Shown here piece after piece: positions 35,657 through 48,262 of a DNA stretch of 64,000 bases. Below the pieces are notes generated by a model. That model saw only the letters and a program-made list of their open reading frames with translations. It was not told the origin of the DNA and ran no database searches. The position numbers and the translations under genes are program-made. The stretch's first letter is position 1; each line of letters opens with the position of its first letter. Where the stretch lies: the NCBI RefSeq assembly GCF_000972845.2, contig NW_020853550.1, positions 643,501 through 707,500 on the forward strand. Direction: 5' to 3'. The stretch comes from Larimichthys crocea. Lineage: Eukaryota > Chordata > Actinopteri > Sciaenidae.

Positions 35657-37055
35657 AGCGCAGATGAAGTGGCCGCACACTCTTAGCAATGTTTTTCAGT
35701 TGCCAAAAGGTCACTATGAGTTTATGGAGTTTCGATGACCGTCGAGCAGCATCATGTCAGATTATCACATGAACACCGGCTTACTGCTGGTCGTTTCAAA
35801 TGTAAATCAAACAAATGTTTCCAGTCAAAACAGACAGCTCACATTACAGAACAGTGTGGCCAGAAGTCTGTGACAGACAGAAGTCTGGATTTATGCACCT
35901 TAGATGCTCGATAGAGGAGAAGACACTAAAAGATATACACATCTGTCAGTAACCCTAACCCTGGGACGTGAGCCTAAACTAGTGTTTGTGTTAAAGAGTT
36001 TCACGGAATGTTCTCACTGTGGTCTTTTCACTCATATATTTATCTCAGTTTGAACACTTTGCCCTCAGAACAACAAGAGCACATACTGCATGTCTGGGTC
36101 ATAGTATAGGTGGATCCACATTGGTTCTGCTGGTCACACAAACACTGTAGTCACAGAGAACATTCACAGCAGCACAAAAACAAGGACACAGAGAGTTGTG
36201 TGAATAACAAGGTTATGTAACATGCAGTAAAAGAGGTGCAGACTGAAGGAGCAGGGGAGGGAGGGAGGCTGGCTGCCCTGCAGAACAAGGTTATAACGCT
36301 TACACGAGACGAGCTGAGGGTTGTTAAAGTCAGGGTCAGGGTCAGAGGTGGTAGACTGCTGTACAGAGGCCACAGGGAATAGACAGTCTCCCCGGTCATC
36401 ATTCACACTGTGACCTCTCAGGACTGGCAGCCGTTAGGGAGCAATAGATTGGGGCAGGTCATAGCCAAAAGTATTTCAGCTACACTGCCCTTTTCATACT
36501 GAGAGAGGTTCTTTAGGGAATTACACCGCTGAGCTAAACTGTTGATATAATAAAATGATATGAAGACCCACAAAGAGAGTATTTGTAATTACAATTGGGC
36601 GATTTAGAACAAAATTAAAGTTTTTTCTAAATAATTAAACCGAGAAAGAAAGAACGCTAATGCTCACAGGTGTTTCAGTTGTTGCCTGTTTTGGACACCT
36701 GGCTGGTGACATCACTGGTAGACTGGTTGCACAGAAGCAATTTGACTGGTCAAAGCTGGAAAAACACACAGGTGAACGTGACCACAGGAATGACAGCTCA
36801 ATTTATGTGTTCCAGTAACAGTGACGGTGAACCAGCACTCATCTTTTTCATGCTATGACATATTGAAATGTCAGCTGTGCAACCAGTCTATTCAAAGCTC
36901 TTCTCAGCCTCCAGCAAGGTGATACAGATCTACATCAGTGATGTGATTGAAAGCATGTAGCAACATGTGTTGGCATGTAAAACAGCATTGCGTAGAAATG
37001 TACCCCTAGTTTCAGAGTGTAAATGCACTGATGTAAATATGGACCACGGTCAACA
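35657..37055. other. No recognisable gene
   Basis: Short frames at 36151-36406 (minus) and 36670-36858 (plus) have no domain. A (CAGGGT)-like run lies near 36331-36343. Confidence 0.4.
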
Positions 37056-37247
37056 ACAGCAGACACAGCAGCAGCTAATATTACTGACTAGTCCAACAGC
37101 AGTCAGCCCAGCTCGGCGTCTGTCTTTCAGACTTTTATTTCACCAAGCTCTGTCTTGCTTCTTGCTTGGTTACTCCTTTTCTCTTCTTAGCTTCCTCCCT
37201 TCTGTCTCTGTCATTATGTCAATAGAAGCTGCTCCGGTTCTGGCACG
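37056..37247 (-). repeat. Dispersed repeat, arm 2 (inverse of 30333-30590)
   Basis: Its reverse complement carries the blocks CTGACTGCTGTTGGACTAGT, GTCAGTAATATTAGCTGCTG and AAGCTAAGAAGAGAAAAGG in the same order as 30333-30590. It lacks a piece present in the other arm. Confidence 0.7.
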
Positions 37248-38478
37248 ACACCAGAACCGCAAAGTTACACAATGGGGGTTTAAAGTAGCCAATATTATTT
37301 TAGTCATCTTAGCAACAGATTGTATCACTACTGACATCTGAAAGGTGTCGTTCAAAGATTTATCAACCAGTTCTGCAGGTTTTCAGGCCCACAACTGTGT
37401 TGTTTTGGTTCACCCTTACAACTTTCATTTTATTATATCAGAGAAACATATAAGACAGGCAGAGTTAGCAACTAGCTGACGAACATAGTGGAATATTTAG
37501 CAGATATTTTTCACCGGAGTTGGTGGAGACCAGATTTAAAGTTTAAACAAGCATTGACAGTTACTGCAGATTGAAAGACATAAAAATTATACAGTATGTT
37601 GATGATGTATTTTTGTATACACACTGCCTGGATGAGGTACAGTACCAATTGTGCCCTGTAGCACTATGTTAGTTTTGTTTTTTAATGCAATAATTAAAAT
37701 GTTTTTGTGCCATTCTTAATTAGAACATATTCTGGAGATATACAGTAACAATGAACATCTGATGGAAAAATGTAGCTGCTGTTGCTGCACCACAAACAAG
37801 CAAACATAAGCTGGAAAGGAAATTCAGTAAATTATACAGTGTCATAACTGTCATAATCTGATGTTGCAGACAGTCCTTATCTCACAACATAGAAATAAAA
37901 AACATGTTGCAGTGTGCTTGTTTTAAAGACTGCAGCAACCCTTGTAGATCTGCATCACCTTGCTTTATTTCAAACTATTCCATCTAACAAATCTTTTATG
38001 AAAGTTCCTATGCAGACATGAAATGTAGAGTATGTGTAGACTGCTTTATGTTAGTAGGCACAGTCAGTGAATGACAGTGTGTGTGAAACATTAAATATGG
38101 GTCAATTGTGCCAAGGACATCCGTCTCTAAAGCAAGTGTGTCTGTAAAGCAAGACGTTCTGTGAAATCATTCCATCTGACAGAGGGTTTAGAAGTATAAC
38201 AATTAAAATCTGTGTCTGTGAAACACTTTTTCAACACATCTCTCCATACATTTTCCCTTCTACTAAGTCACCAGAGAGGACATATAAGGTAACACAACTC
38301 CTTCATGTTGGTCATAGAAATGTAAAGTATTTTAAATCAGAATCTTTATCTGGATCTGCATCACAATCAAGAAGCTGTTTATTTTCTATAGATATCACAA
38401 CGTTTGTAGTGAAAATCCCAAATTGTGAAAGGCCTAGTTCATAGTACACATGAGTCTTAAACACAGAATCTTCATTAT
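37248..38478. other. No recognisable gene or repeat
   Basis: Only A+T-rich single-copy-looking DNA was seen. Confidence 0.4.
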
Positions 38479-38935
38479 GTGTTCTGAGTTTGTCAGACCA
38501 AAGAGTTTGTCAGACCACCCAGCTGAATTTGAGTGATTAAACATATCGACAAGTTTATGAAATTAGGTGTCAAAATCAGGTAAAAATGAATTCTCAGCTC
38601 CAGGACTGTGGGGGCGTCAAGCAGCCATTTTGAAGCGACTGAAACGTGTCAGATGAGTTCAGAAAATGACATGACCAACTTTGAAACACTCTGAGCGAGA
38701 TGAATTCATCTCTATCTCTCTGCTCAGGGTGGCCTCAGCATGTCATCAAGCCACCCTTTAAGGACCGCCCACAAAATCCTGGACTGAAAACTGGTGAAAA
38801 ACTGTTTAAACCTCTAACTCCAAATTTCCGTTATGTATGGTTCAATGTCTTTTCACATGTTTTCAGCAAGTACTTTCCAACATATTTAATGTATTTTGAA
38901 AGTTATCTCATAATTGCCTTTACACAGACTTTAAG
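38479..38935 (-). repeat. Dispersed repeat, arm 2 (inverse of 12664-13040)
   Basis: Starts TGTGTTCTGAGTTTGTCAGA and ends TTTACACAGACTTTAAGG, the reverse complements of the ends of 12664-13040. It contains CAGCCATTTTGAAGC and GATGAATTCATCTC in matching positions. It is about 80 bp longer than the other arm. The frame at 38700-38996 lies within it and is not a gene. Confidence 0.75.
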
Positions 38936-39175
38936 GATTGGTTCGTTTAAAAAGTGCCTTGTTAGTGTTCGTAAAAATCACAGGGGGTTAAATTAACAAC
39001 CTAGTTTAAGGTTATTGATCTATCATAGTTGTGCTTGGAAATGTATCAGATGTTAGATGTTTTGTTCACCCTGACAGCCACCTAACCTCCTCCCTTTGAT
39101 TTGTGGCTCTAAAGCAACATCACACAATTTCCTCCTTTGCTTCTGGTGGTCAAAAGTCATCATATGGCCCTAGAG

Positions 39176-39424
39176 CAGTGATTCTCAAACTGGGGGAGTG
39201 TAGAGCCACCGCAGGAAGATGACCAGGGGAGAAATATGGAGTGGAACAACAAAGTTGAATGAACATGATTTATGTAGGGGAAGTAAACAAAGAGTTTCCT
39301 GATCATCCTGACCTTCATTTCACAAATATTCAACTTAGACCATTTTTTATTAGTTGCTTCCAAGTTACCGACTAATATAAATGAAGGGGGACATGTGAGT
39401 AAACGTTTGAGAAGCGCCGCACTG
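39176..39424 (+). mobile_element. hAT-type element with CAGTGNTTCTCAAAC ends
   Basis: The left end is CAGTGATTCTCAAACTGGGG and the right end GTTTGAGAAGCGCCGCACTG. The CAGTG...TTCTCAAAC ends are typical of a widespread vertebrate hAT group. I see no convincing 8-bp duplication, so the exact right boundary is uncertain. It has no transposase. The 98-codon minus frame across it is non-coding. Confidence 0.65.
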
Positions 39425-39879
39425 AAGGGTGTTGTCACTTCAACATAATCGTCCATGTTGTTTTAGGGGATTTGCCGAAATGACTGATGCTGTCGTTTTT
39501 CTTGGGCTGACACTGAAAATAAACATCAAACTTTAACACAAGACATCTGTTTGTTTCCTGTTTCCAACCATCGTTCAACTTTGTTTTTTTTTTTATGCAT
39601 GGCAGCATTTCATAACCTGAACCACATGCTTATTTATTGTAACCATGACAGCAAAAGGTCTCCCAACCTTAACAAAATAGTAATTTTAACTCAAACCACA
39701 ATGTTTCCCCTAAAACTCACCAAACCTTTAACCACAGTGTTGTCACATTATGAACAGAATTATTTTTTCAACAGAGATTCTGGAAAATCACGAATGAAGT
39801 CGTGCTGACACTGTGCTTCGGGTTCTACATGGACAAACAACGCATTTTGCCATTTCATTGGTTGGTCTTGTCAACCTGT

Positions 39880-39948
39880 TGGCAACATGTGGTCCTATGG
39901 CTGGAAAATCCAGCCAATAAAATTCAGCTATTGGACCACATGTTGCCA
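39880..39948. repeat. Double palindrome: 16-bp outer stem with an inner 7-bp hairpin
   Basis: TGGCAACATGTGGTCC (39880-39895) is perfectly complementary to GGACCACATGTTGCCA (39933-39948). Inside it, TGGCTGG (39898-39904) pairs with CCAGCCA (39910-39916) around a 5-base loop. Could be a tiny fold-back element or a recent inverted duplication. Confidence 0.85.
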
Positions 39949-40071
39949 CCATGATGCCATTTGCACAGCACCTGTAAAGAAAAAACAAACAACTTTACTA
40001 GTAAACGGCCAAGGTCTCCCTCCTCACATAGTCGCAACCTCTAAGTCATTTCCGGCAACAACCTCTTGAAC

Positions 40072-40535
40072 ACGTCAACCAAATCACCAGAATTGCCTTT
40101 TCCCATCTAAGACACAGGTCGTCTCTGCCCATCACTCTCCTTTTCTGCTGATGAAACTTTGATCCATGCCTTCATCACATACAGAATAGACGACTGCAAC
40201 AGAATTTTATATGACACATCATCCCAAGTCCTAAATAAACTCTTAAAATATCCAGGAGAACTCTGCTGCCTGTCTTCTCCCAGCTCCTGTGACCACATCA
40301 CCCCTGTCCTCCAGAAACTACTCTGGCTCCCTGCCCCACAGCAGACTTAATCCAAAGTCCCACAGCCTTCACTCCTCTGATGCCAACCTCCTGTCTCCAC
40401 CATTAAGGACCAAGCACTAGACGTAGACTGACACAGCAGTCTCTATAGCCACTCTCTTCCCAAACTGCACTGACCTGTCAACATTCAAAAACATGACTCA
40501 AAACTCCCCGAGTTTTCATAAACTGCTCTTAATGT
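40072..40535 (+). pseudogene. Decayed LINE reverse-transcriptase fragment (L2/CR1-like)
   Basis: In one frame it gives DETLIHAFITYRIDDCNR, then DHITPVLQKLLWLPAPQQ. These correspond to the DAETLIHAFITSR-DYCN and HITPVLQ-LHWLPV blocks of L2/CR1-like LINEs. Further on, ATLFPNCTDLSTFKN resembles the LWN-LP-LSTFK tail. A frameshift near 40135, a deletion around 40350-40440 and stops break it. It is more decayed than the copy at 33 kb and belongs to a different subfamily. Confidence 0.75.
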
Positions 40536-40685
40536 GTGATTAATGATGTGAGTTGTATATTTTCACTGTCATTTGATGATTTAATTTCCTGTAAAGTGTC
40601 TTTGACTATCATTACATGCACTCTATAGTGCATCTTTATTATTATAAAGTAACTATTATGTAAGATGTCCGTCCTGTTAACTGAG

Positions 40686-40812
40686 GTATTCTGGTGCCCA
40701 AGGGGTTAAAGATTCTGACCACGGAATCGCAACATGCCCAGTTCAAGTCCCTTATTTCCTGTGGGTTTTCTACTCTATCCTGTTGGATAAAGTCGAAAAA
40801 AATACCTGAAAA
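40686..40812 (+). mobile_element. tRNA-derived SINE
   Basis: A head-like GGGGTTAAAGATTCTGACCA (A-box region) is followed by B box CAGTTCAAGTCCC near 40739. The body has CTGTGGGTTTTCTACTC and CCTGTTGGATAAAGTCG, similar to a teleost SINE with the GTTGGATAAA motif. It belongs to a different family from A and B above. Confidence 0.65.
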
Positions 40813-41888
40813 CAAACAGATAAGCTGCTCTCTGATAGGCTAAAGGCATGTGGGGCTGGAAACATACTGTCTCTACTCTGTATCACCACATTCCCTCCTC
40901 TTATGAGGCGCAATGGGACATCAGTATATTTATTCTAAGGTGCAAAGCTTTCGTTTCCCAGGTTGCCGGGAGCTACGCCTTTAAATGTCTCTGCAGATTA
41001 ATCAATCACTGAGAAGAAAGGAGCTCTTTTTCCTTCAAGTTCACTCCAGGACTTGAACCATCATGGTAATGATGTTTGTGTTTTTCTCTCGAGGCCCCAG
41101 CCTGACTCTCTGGAGGTAGCCACAGGTCAAAGGGAGGGAGAAATGCACCAGCGAAAGCGAACATGATGACAGTCCCTTGATCACACTTGGCTTTAATGGG
41201 AAACAAATTGGAATGAGTGGGAAACGCCACATAAGGCTGAAATGTGTTGGTTTACTGCCTCATAAGTGGTGCTGGGGAATGTGACTCTGATTCATGAGAG
41301 TGATATTCAGTCTGTGTGTATAAAAGACTGGACCACAATCCACTCCAGATATTAATACATGACATGCTACATGTTTCTGTGGAAATTAAATCAAGAGGAA
41401 ACTGAAATTCAAGCAATTAGATTCTGCTGTGCTCCCCTGTGAGAGCACTGAGAGAAGAATTTGTTTTCCTCAGAGGAAGGTTTTTGCTCAGCTTGTTATT
41501 TGAAGCAGGGAATTAAAACTGGGCCTGTGAGGTTTTCAATCTGCAGTTAGACATTAGACAGACACATGTTGCGGTTTCAAAACCATAAAAAGAGGCAGGG
41601 AGAGAGAATAAAGCAAGCATCCCACGTTTTATACAAAGTTTTCCCTCTCTAGCATTGTTATGATTACAATTTGTGCCGCTTTCTCAGGAAGGGAGGCTTT
41701 TTAATGGAATGGTATTTCAAGAATATTCTGTGCAGCAATGGGATGCACAGCAGTGTCTAAATATGACATTTGCACAAGCACATACCACAAACATCCTCAG
41801 GGGATTTCAAAACGACTCCTGGGTAGAGCAGAAGTATCGTATAGTCACCAAACATAAATGGCACGGTTCAGTGAGCAATCCTGGCCTG

Positions 41889-41897
<9 letters not shown>

Positions 41898-41941
<44 letters not shown>
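41898..41941. repeat. (TG)n microsatellite
   Basis: About 22 TG units, preceded by (TA)4. Confidence 0.97.
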
Positions 41942-41945
<4 letters not shown>

Positions 41946-42539
41946 CTGTGTGCTTTTTTGAGAGTAAACATGTTCATTTTATGTGTGGACCTATATGAAA
42001 TGAGCAAGAAAACAAGAGGCAGTATCTGGGTGTTCACATCCAAAGTTTGACAAATGAGGCCTGAAATTAGGGAGTGATATAAATAAATCCTGTTTTTCTG
42101 CAGTCTGAACTTGTGTATGCTACAGCATGCTGCATGCTGAATGGACAATTTAGTTTTTGCATCATTCATAGCCACTAAAATAGATGAATGATGTACTGTA
42201 GATAAATGTTGTGAGATTATTATAACTCTGTAGATGCTATTTATTTTTCACATTTTCTGGGGGTCTTCTATTAAAGGAGATCGAGGATCAAAAGATCAAA
42301 ACTCCTTTAAGCCTGCACACATGGAGACTGGGGAGTGAAATTTTCTAGTTTCCTTCCAAAACCTGGACCTGAAGAGGTGGAAATTAGGTTAGTAACAATG
42401 GCCCAAAGTCTTAAGCACATGCAAACAAGCAATACATTTCATTCTCACTTTCAAGACCTGTTACACCTAGTGTTAAAATGCATTGTGGATAGACAGCTTA
42501 AGTTTAAATGCGCCCGAAACACATTGAGGATGCACTAAG

Positions 42540-42978
42540 ATCCTCCTGAGAGGCCTACCAGCATGCTCAGTGAAACCCTTTCAGATGATCCAGAATGCGT
42601 CAGCTCTCCTGGTCTTCAATCAACCCAAAAGGTCACATTACCCCACTGCTCATCGAGCTCCACTGGCTACCTGTAGCAGCCCACATTAAATTCAATCTCT
42701 AATGCTGACTACAAAGTAGTCTCCGGTTCTGTACCCACTTACCTGATCACCCTTATACAGGCATATATTACCTCCCAACCATCGCACTCCATTGAACGAA
42801 GCCTGGTTCTGCCACCCATACGCTCCGGATAATCCAGACTTTTCTCGTCTGTTGTTCCCCAGTTGGAGAAACGTCCTACCAGTTCCTACCAGATCAGGGG
42901 CGTCCCTCTCTACCTTTATAAAACTCTGCAAAGAGGACTTCCTCTCCAACACTACCAACAACCGGACATGCTAAATCT
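42540..42978 (+). pseudogene. Decayed LINE reverse-transcriptase C-terminal fragment
   Basis: One frame reads LLRGLPACSVKPFQMIQNAS, then ALLVFNQPKRSH. After frameshifts come ELHWLPVAAHIKFK and, near the end, VVPQLEK-like then PTRSGASLSTFIKLCKEDF. These match the PACS-RPFQMIQNAAARLVFN, LHWLPV and LSTFK-RLKT blocks of fish L2/CR1-like LINEs. Several frameshifts and a stop disable it. Confidence 0.78.
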
Positions 42979-44930
42979 ATCCCCCTTCCATCACTGATCA
43001 TTTGAATCCATGAGAGTACTTATTGCTGCACTAACATGTCCTAGTGGCACTGTACCTAGATTTTTTCCCTTTCCCTTAATGTTAAACATGAACATTTTTG
43101 CTTTGTGAAAAAAACATTGTGTGCATTTGTCCCAGCGTGTTGGCTACTACTAAAGCACAACAAACTTAGATGGTGGATGTGTTTATGTGCAAATAGAGTG
43201 GCAATGTGAGATCTGATGTGGTCACTCAAGATGAACGTGAAAACGCATTCTAATGGGTGTTAATGTTAGGTGTAAAGAGCCTATCACACAGTCAGTGACA
43301 GGTCAAGTTTCTTTAATGTTGAAGCACAACATGTATCTTACATATCTGTAAAGTCAAATGTTCAACCTCTAACACTTCAACATCAACAGGTTTTTCAAAG
43401 CTCATCTCCATATTTCCATCCTGACAGGTGTGATCCCCACAGGATGAATGTGAAAACATTCCGTCTCTTAAACTCACCTTACACTGAGAGCAGGACATTT
43501 TCCTAGTTTCATCATATGATCTTGGTTCAGGTGACCATCAGCATGTGATCTACAAAAGATTAAATTCCCTCGGTGGGTAGCAACTGCAAACAATATTACC
43601 CCCATGAGTCTAAAACACTGTGACCACTATAGAAAAAAAAACATCTCCATCTCCCATTTCAGGGCCATGTTGAGCTGTGCTTATGGAGACCAGAGACCCC
43701 GACAGCTGTTCATGATACACACAGTTTTATTGCCTTTCACAGCTCTGACATGGCCTTATATCACATAAACATAAACATAAACACCCTAGAGTTTAAGATA
43801 GTGATGATTTCAGCTCATCCTTTACCCAACCCTGTGTTTGGAGAAAATCCCGTCTGTTAGAGGTTTGTTGAATCGATTAAGAATAAAATTACAAGAGGTC
43901 TGCGTAATATGGCCTGCTAGAAGTGAACTTGGTTCAAAGGAGGAAGCCGCATGTTTTTTGTATCTGCTCTCCATCTTGTGATGGATGAGGTGAGTCGGCC
44001 CAGCTCAGCAAAAGAAAAACTTTCTTCAAAAAGCCTGACGTCCCTAAATGAAAGGCCATAATATCCACTCACATACAGACTGTATTAGTCTGTGGGTCTC
44101 GCTCCTCTTACGTAATGTTGGCTGGATTCTGTCGGGATATAATAAGTGATGTATTATCACTCTCCTGTTCTTTGACTCCATAGTTTGCAGTGGAAATTCA
44201 TATGTAGGGTGAAAGCTTCAGGAAAATGTCTAAACAATGAATTAAACATTGATTCAGATGAGGGTTTGAAGTCCAGCTCACTGGATTAGTCCAGTCCAGT
44301 TAGTCAGTCGACTGCAGTCCTGACCAAAGTCAGCCAAGAGAACTAAAAACAGGAAGGCAGTCCTTTGCTTTAATGATAGTTCTGGTTAGTTCTCTCTTTT
44401 ATGCCTCATTGATAATTGCAGTGTTTCTCTGCCTGCAGATGAAATCCTGTTGGACCACAAGTCTTTTTCTCTCTCTCTGCGGGTTTTTGCATAATACAAG
44501 TAAAGATATGTTTCACATTGATAAAGAGCAAAAGTCATCTTGACTATTTTTAAGATTTCTGTTTCATTGAATAGGTTACACGGATGACATGCAATCAATT
44601 ATCTGGAGATTACTGGAGATGGATTGTAAGTAAGATGAACGGTACTCGCCTCAGCCAAATGAACCACAGCATGTCAGTTTGGCTTCAACATAGAATGTTT
44701 ACCCCAGAAAACTCAGTCATTAAATGAATGCAACATATTATCGGGTTTGATGCAAGCCATTGAAATCTTCAAAAAAATATGTCAATCATCAATCGTCCTT
44801 GTCTAAAGTGGATGCACACTGAACTTTAGCCAGCATTAGGACTTTGTAGGGATTGCAGTGCCAGTCTGTCTGTCTGACACTTTGGTCCATTCACACCAAC
44901 AGGTCAAAATGTTCCTCCTCACTTGAACTT
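42979..44930. other. No confirmed gene
   Basis: A 61-codon minus frame (43313-43498) begins MSCSQCKVSLRDGMFSHSSC and is cysteine-rich, but has no recognisable domain. The rest shows no repeat that I know. Confidence 0.35.
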
Positions 44931-44996
44931 TGATGTTAACACACTAACATTACCATTCAACTCAAAGTACAGCTGACCCTTAGCTTAGCTGCAGTG
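44931..44996 (-). repeat. Weak fragment of TAGCATG-family repeat
   Basis: GATGTTAACACACTAACATT and CAAAGTACAGCTGACCCTTA resemble the CTAACATT and AAGTACAGCTGAGGCT blocks of the family. Confidence 0.4.
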
Positions 44997-46271
44997 GGAT
45001 ATATAGTCAACACAAGGTGCAAATGGGGTAGGTCTTGATTTTATAGATGAGTTGTGGACTTGAGATCTATAGAACTCAAGTTACAGGCGACATATATTGT
45101 TAATTTGCCGTAAAATCACTGCGCTCATTCATTTATTCATACATACAGAGCATGATGATGAAAAAAAGAAGACTAGAGTCTTTCTTCAGCTTGTTTCATG
45201 TTGTCTTCTTTATCAACGGCATAAGAAACTCGAGGGAGAAAACACAAAGAGTCACAGTTTGTGCTGTCTTCCTGTCACTGTTATAGCTCAGACATCCTTT
45301 TTGGGGAGGCTGCAGTGTGACCTATAGTGTAGATTCAGAGCCAGGCTCATAAAAGTACAGTGTAACCCCTTAACACCTTAAAGTTGAGCTTGACATGCTA
45401 TCCACACACCGAGTGTGTTCGGTGAAGAACAGCACACTAACACTAATCCTAATCCAAAAGGTGACTTGATTTCAAAACATATATGTCCTGTAATAAGAAA
45501 TTGTGAGTTTGGAATAAATTGTGAGCATTTCTTCAGTTGCATATGGTGCACTGCTAATGATATGTGACGACTTTCAGTGATGTGAATCCTTTGCGTGACA
45601 CTCGTGAAGAAACAGGATCCATAAAGCACAATTTACACATGTAGAATTAGCTCAGGAACCAGCCAAAAAGCAGCCACACTGGATGCCTTTTTAGAAGTCA
45701 GATGTGCTTTTCTTTTTCCAGTTGTTTGTAATGAGTTGAACGTGCTGATGTGACTTGGGCTCCTGACTTTTTATCCACTTAGTGTGCTTGGTGTTTTATG
45801 TAGAAGCCAAGTGATCACTACAGGTTGAAAAGACAGACACACAGTTTGTTGAGTTTTTCATCAGATCTGTTGTATATTTAGGAAAAGTTGAAGTTGTTGC
45901 TGTGTTCCAGCTTGTTTCACCAAGGTTTTTCTACTTTAGTTAGCTAACACCATTGGTCAGTTATGCTAGCTTATTGACTGACCAGGGTGGATTTAATGGT
46001 TCCGCAGCAACAGTAAAAGGATTCCTCCAAAACCTCTGACTCTCATGCATATATTAAGAGAGCTGGATATGATGATATGAAAACTGTTGATCATCACACA
46101 ACACAGGACCTGTCACTCTCTGTTCTGTAAAGTTGTAAATACTTTGACTTTTTGGGAAATACAATTATTCAATCAATTGCAGAGAGTCAGATTAGGAGAT
46201 TGATAGGAACTATTTATAACTTAATTATTATTTATTACCTATTACTATACATAACTATATATACACTCCTG
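44997..46271. other. No recognisable gene
   Basis: Short frames (45097-45327 plus, 45378-45629 minus) show no domain. Confidence 0.4.
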
Positions 46272-46432
46272 ACCCTGAAAAGGGTTTTTTGTGGGCAAGT
46301 TTTTCCACACTTGAACCAAGGGTCTAAGGACAGAGGGTGTTACTCCCTGTACAGATTGTAAAGCCCTCAGAGGCAAAATGTGTTTTGTGAATTTGGGCTA
46401 TACAAATAAAATTTGATTTGATTTGATTTGAT
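46272..46432 (+). mobile_element. L2-like LINE 3' tail, 5'-truncated
   Basis: GAACCAAGGGTCTAAGGACA, CCTGTACAGATTGTAAAGCC and GGGCTATACAAATAAAATTT with ATTTG units match 33890-34043 almost base for base. Only the last about 160 bp were inserted. Confidence 0.88.
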
Positions 46433-46844
46433 CAAAATCCTAAGACCAGGTGAAAAATTACTAATAATTCACATTTCGTGCTGGTGGAACTTAACCAGAC
46501 TGTAAGTAGAGCTTCAAAATGCAAAAAGAAATAACAGGAGCAAGAGACAACTAAATAGAATTAGCAGTTTATTGAAAACTGCATTTAAACTCAAGTGTAT
46601 GAAACTATATACTACTCACATATAGTACTCACACAGAGATGAGTTAAGTTTTTTTAAGAGTCAAGTGTAGTTATAAATATACACTGGTCTCAAAGTAGAT
46701 ACACAATACACATACATGTGTATATAGATAGACCTGTGGCTTTCCCCCAACACATACTATACAGTCACATATTTGCTTTACACGCACAGATGCCTTTTCA
46801 GGAAACACATGAAGGTTTGTTATGCAACTCCAAGATCAACCCAA

Positions 46845-47110
46845 TGTTTGCTTGAGCCCAAGCGGCGGTATCGTCCCCGCTACCGCTGATATCAAACCCT
46901 CGCAGGGCCGTCTTCCATGAGACTGGGCTCTCTGTCCCAGCAGAGAACCACTCTCCTGTTCCCCCTTTATTCATCCAGTGAGCCCTGCGACTAGGGAAAG
47001 CTTACCCAACGTGACCTGCGCGCACGATGAATCACCGCTTTAAAAACTACAACTAAAGTGAGCTTATGTTGGTCTGTGGTGACGCAGCACGAGGGGACAG
47101 ACGGGCCGGC
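46845..47110. other. CpG-rich block of unknown nature
   Basis: Contains AAGCGGCGGTATCGTCCCCG, CTACCGCTGATATC, CCTGCGCGCACGATGAATCA and GACGCAGCACGAGG, about 18 CpG in some 260 bp, far above its surroundings. On the minus strand a poly(A)-like AATAAA lies downstream at 46568-46573, so a minus-strand transcript or LTR is conceivable. I recognise no coding frame or family. Confidence 0.45.
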
Positions 47111-48059
47111 TTGTCAGAGTCTGTTTGGTAGAAAACAGTGTGTGTACTGTGCTGTGTACTATGGGATAGTGTGTCGCCTCGTGTATGTTTCACCATGGAA
47201 ACCTTGGGTATGATGTCATGTCTTGTTGTTGATGTTTGTCAGTGAAAGGCTGGTTTTGCTGTGTGATTGACAGGACTGAAGTGAGTTTGTACCAAGTTAG
47301 TAATACATGGTAAACATAGAAGCACTTTGAGACACGCATTAATTTACGTAAACATGTCAGTTGACTGATTCACAAAGGTAAGTACATGGATGTCTGACAG
47401 CGTTAACAGTAAGAACTGTGTGCCTTTTTTTAAAGCCTCAAACAACAAGTTTAAAGGCAGCAGCTGTATTTTTTAAATTATGTTACGTTAGTGCCAGTGG
47501 TGTCCAATTTCCCTCTTTCCATCCCTTTCTTTAAATTCTTCATCTTTGTGTCTGTACAATGATAGAGGTATATGGCCTGGTTTCCATTCACACCTATATG
47601 AAATGTAACATCCACAGATAATTCAGTGCGGAATATACATCATTTTAATGTGTCTGAGTTTAGTGCTGTTGTTTCATATTATGATGTGTTTAATGTCAGC
47701 CTTCTGAAATCTGTTTGAAACATGTAGCCTCATGAACTCCAGCTGTGTTATCAGCCGCCTCATTTTAAGACAGATGTGACACTATAAACCTACTCTTGTA
47801 TTTTTTTAAATCATTTATTTCGTTTTTTTATTTATTGTTAATAATAATTGGTAAGAATGGTGTCAAGACAAAAAAAAGTCTACAAGTTCAGTCAGTCAAC
47901 TTGATGTACTGAAGCTTGGTTGGTTTGGTGGTTTTGGTTGAAATTAGTGATCATCCAATCTTACTCTGTGCAGGTTTAAAGGACAACTTCAGTATTGACC
48001 ATCATGTTGTTAAGGGTTATGTAGGTCAGAGCCCAGACATTCTCTGTACTGCACATATT
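47111..48059. other. No recognisable gene or repeat
   Basis: A+T-rich toward 47800-47880. Only chance frames were seen. Confidence 0.4.
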
Positions 48060-48262
48060 GCCTTGCTCAAGGGCACCTCAGCAGTGCCCAGGAGGTGAAC
48101 TGGCACCCGTCCAGCTACAAGTCCACCATCATGCTTTCCATGCATGTACTTCCATAACTTGAACCAGCCAAGTCTCTATGTCCCAAGATGAGAACATTCC
48201 TGGGTGGGCTCGAACCCCCAACCTTTCAGTTAACAGACAGTTCTGCCACAGAGACTTGTGTA
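48060..48262 (-). mobile_element. tRNA-derived SINE sequences, minus strand, possibly two heads
   Basis: GCTCAAGGGCACCTCAGCAG followed by TGCCCAGGAGG matches the family A core of 8801-8999. The minus strand shows one B-box-like GGTTCAAGTTATGG near 48160 and a second, better one (GGGGGTTCGAGCCC, about 48209-48222) with an A-box-like GTGGCAGAACTG upstream. This suggests a SINE beside or inside another tRNA-headed unit. Confidence 0.65.

Noticed and set aside
38700..38996. 98-codon plus-strand frame
   Set aside because: Inside the dispersed repeat. The other copy at 12.7 kb has no matching open frame.
43313..43498. Cysteine-rich 61-codon minus-strand frame resembling a small zinc-binding peptide
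   Set aside because: Cysteine spacing fits no zinc finger or chemokine pattern that I know, and there is no supporting context.
48200..48262. Possible true tRNA gene on the minus strand
   Set aside because: It has good A-box and B-box-like motifs, but I could not form a full cloverleaf with acceptor stem, and the context is a SINE.
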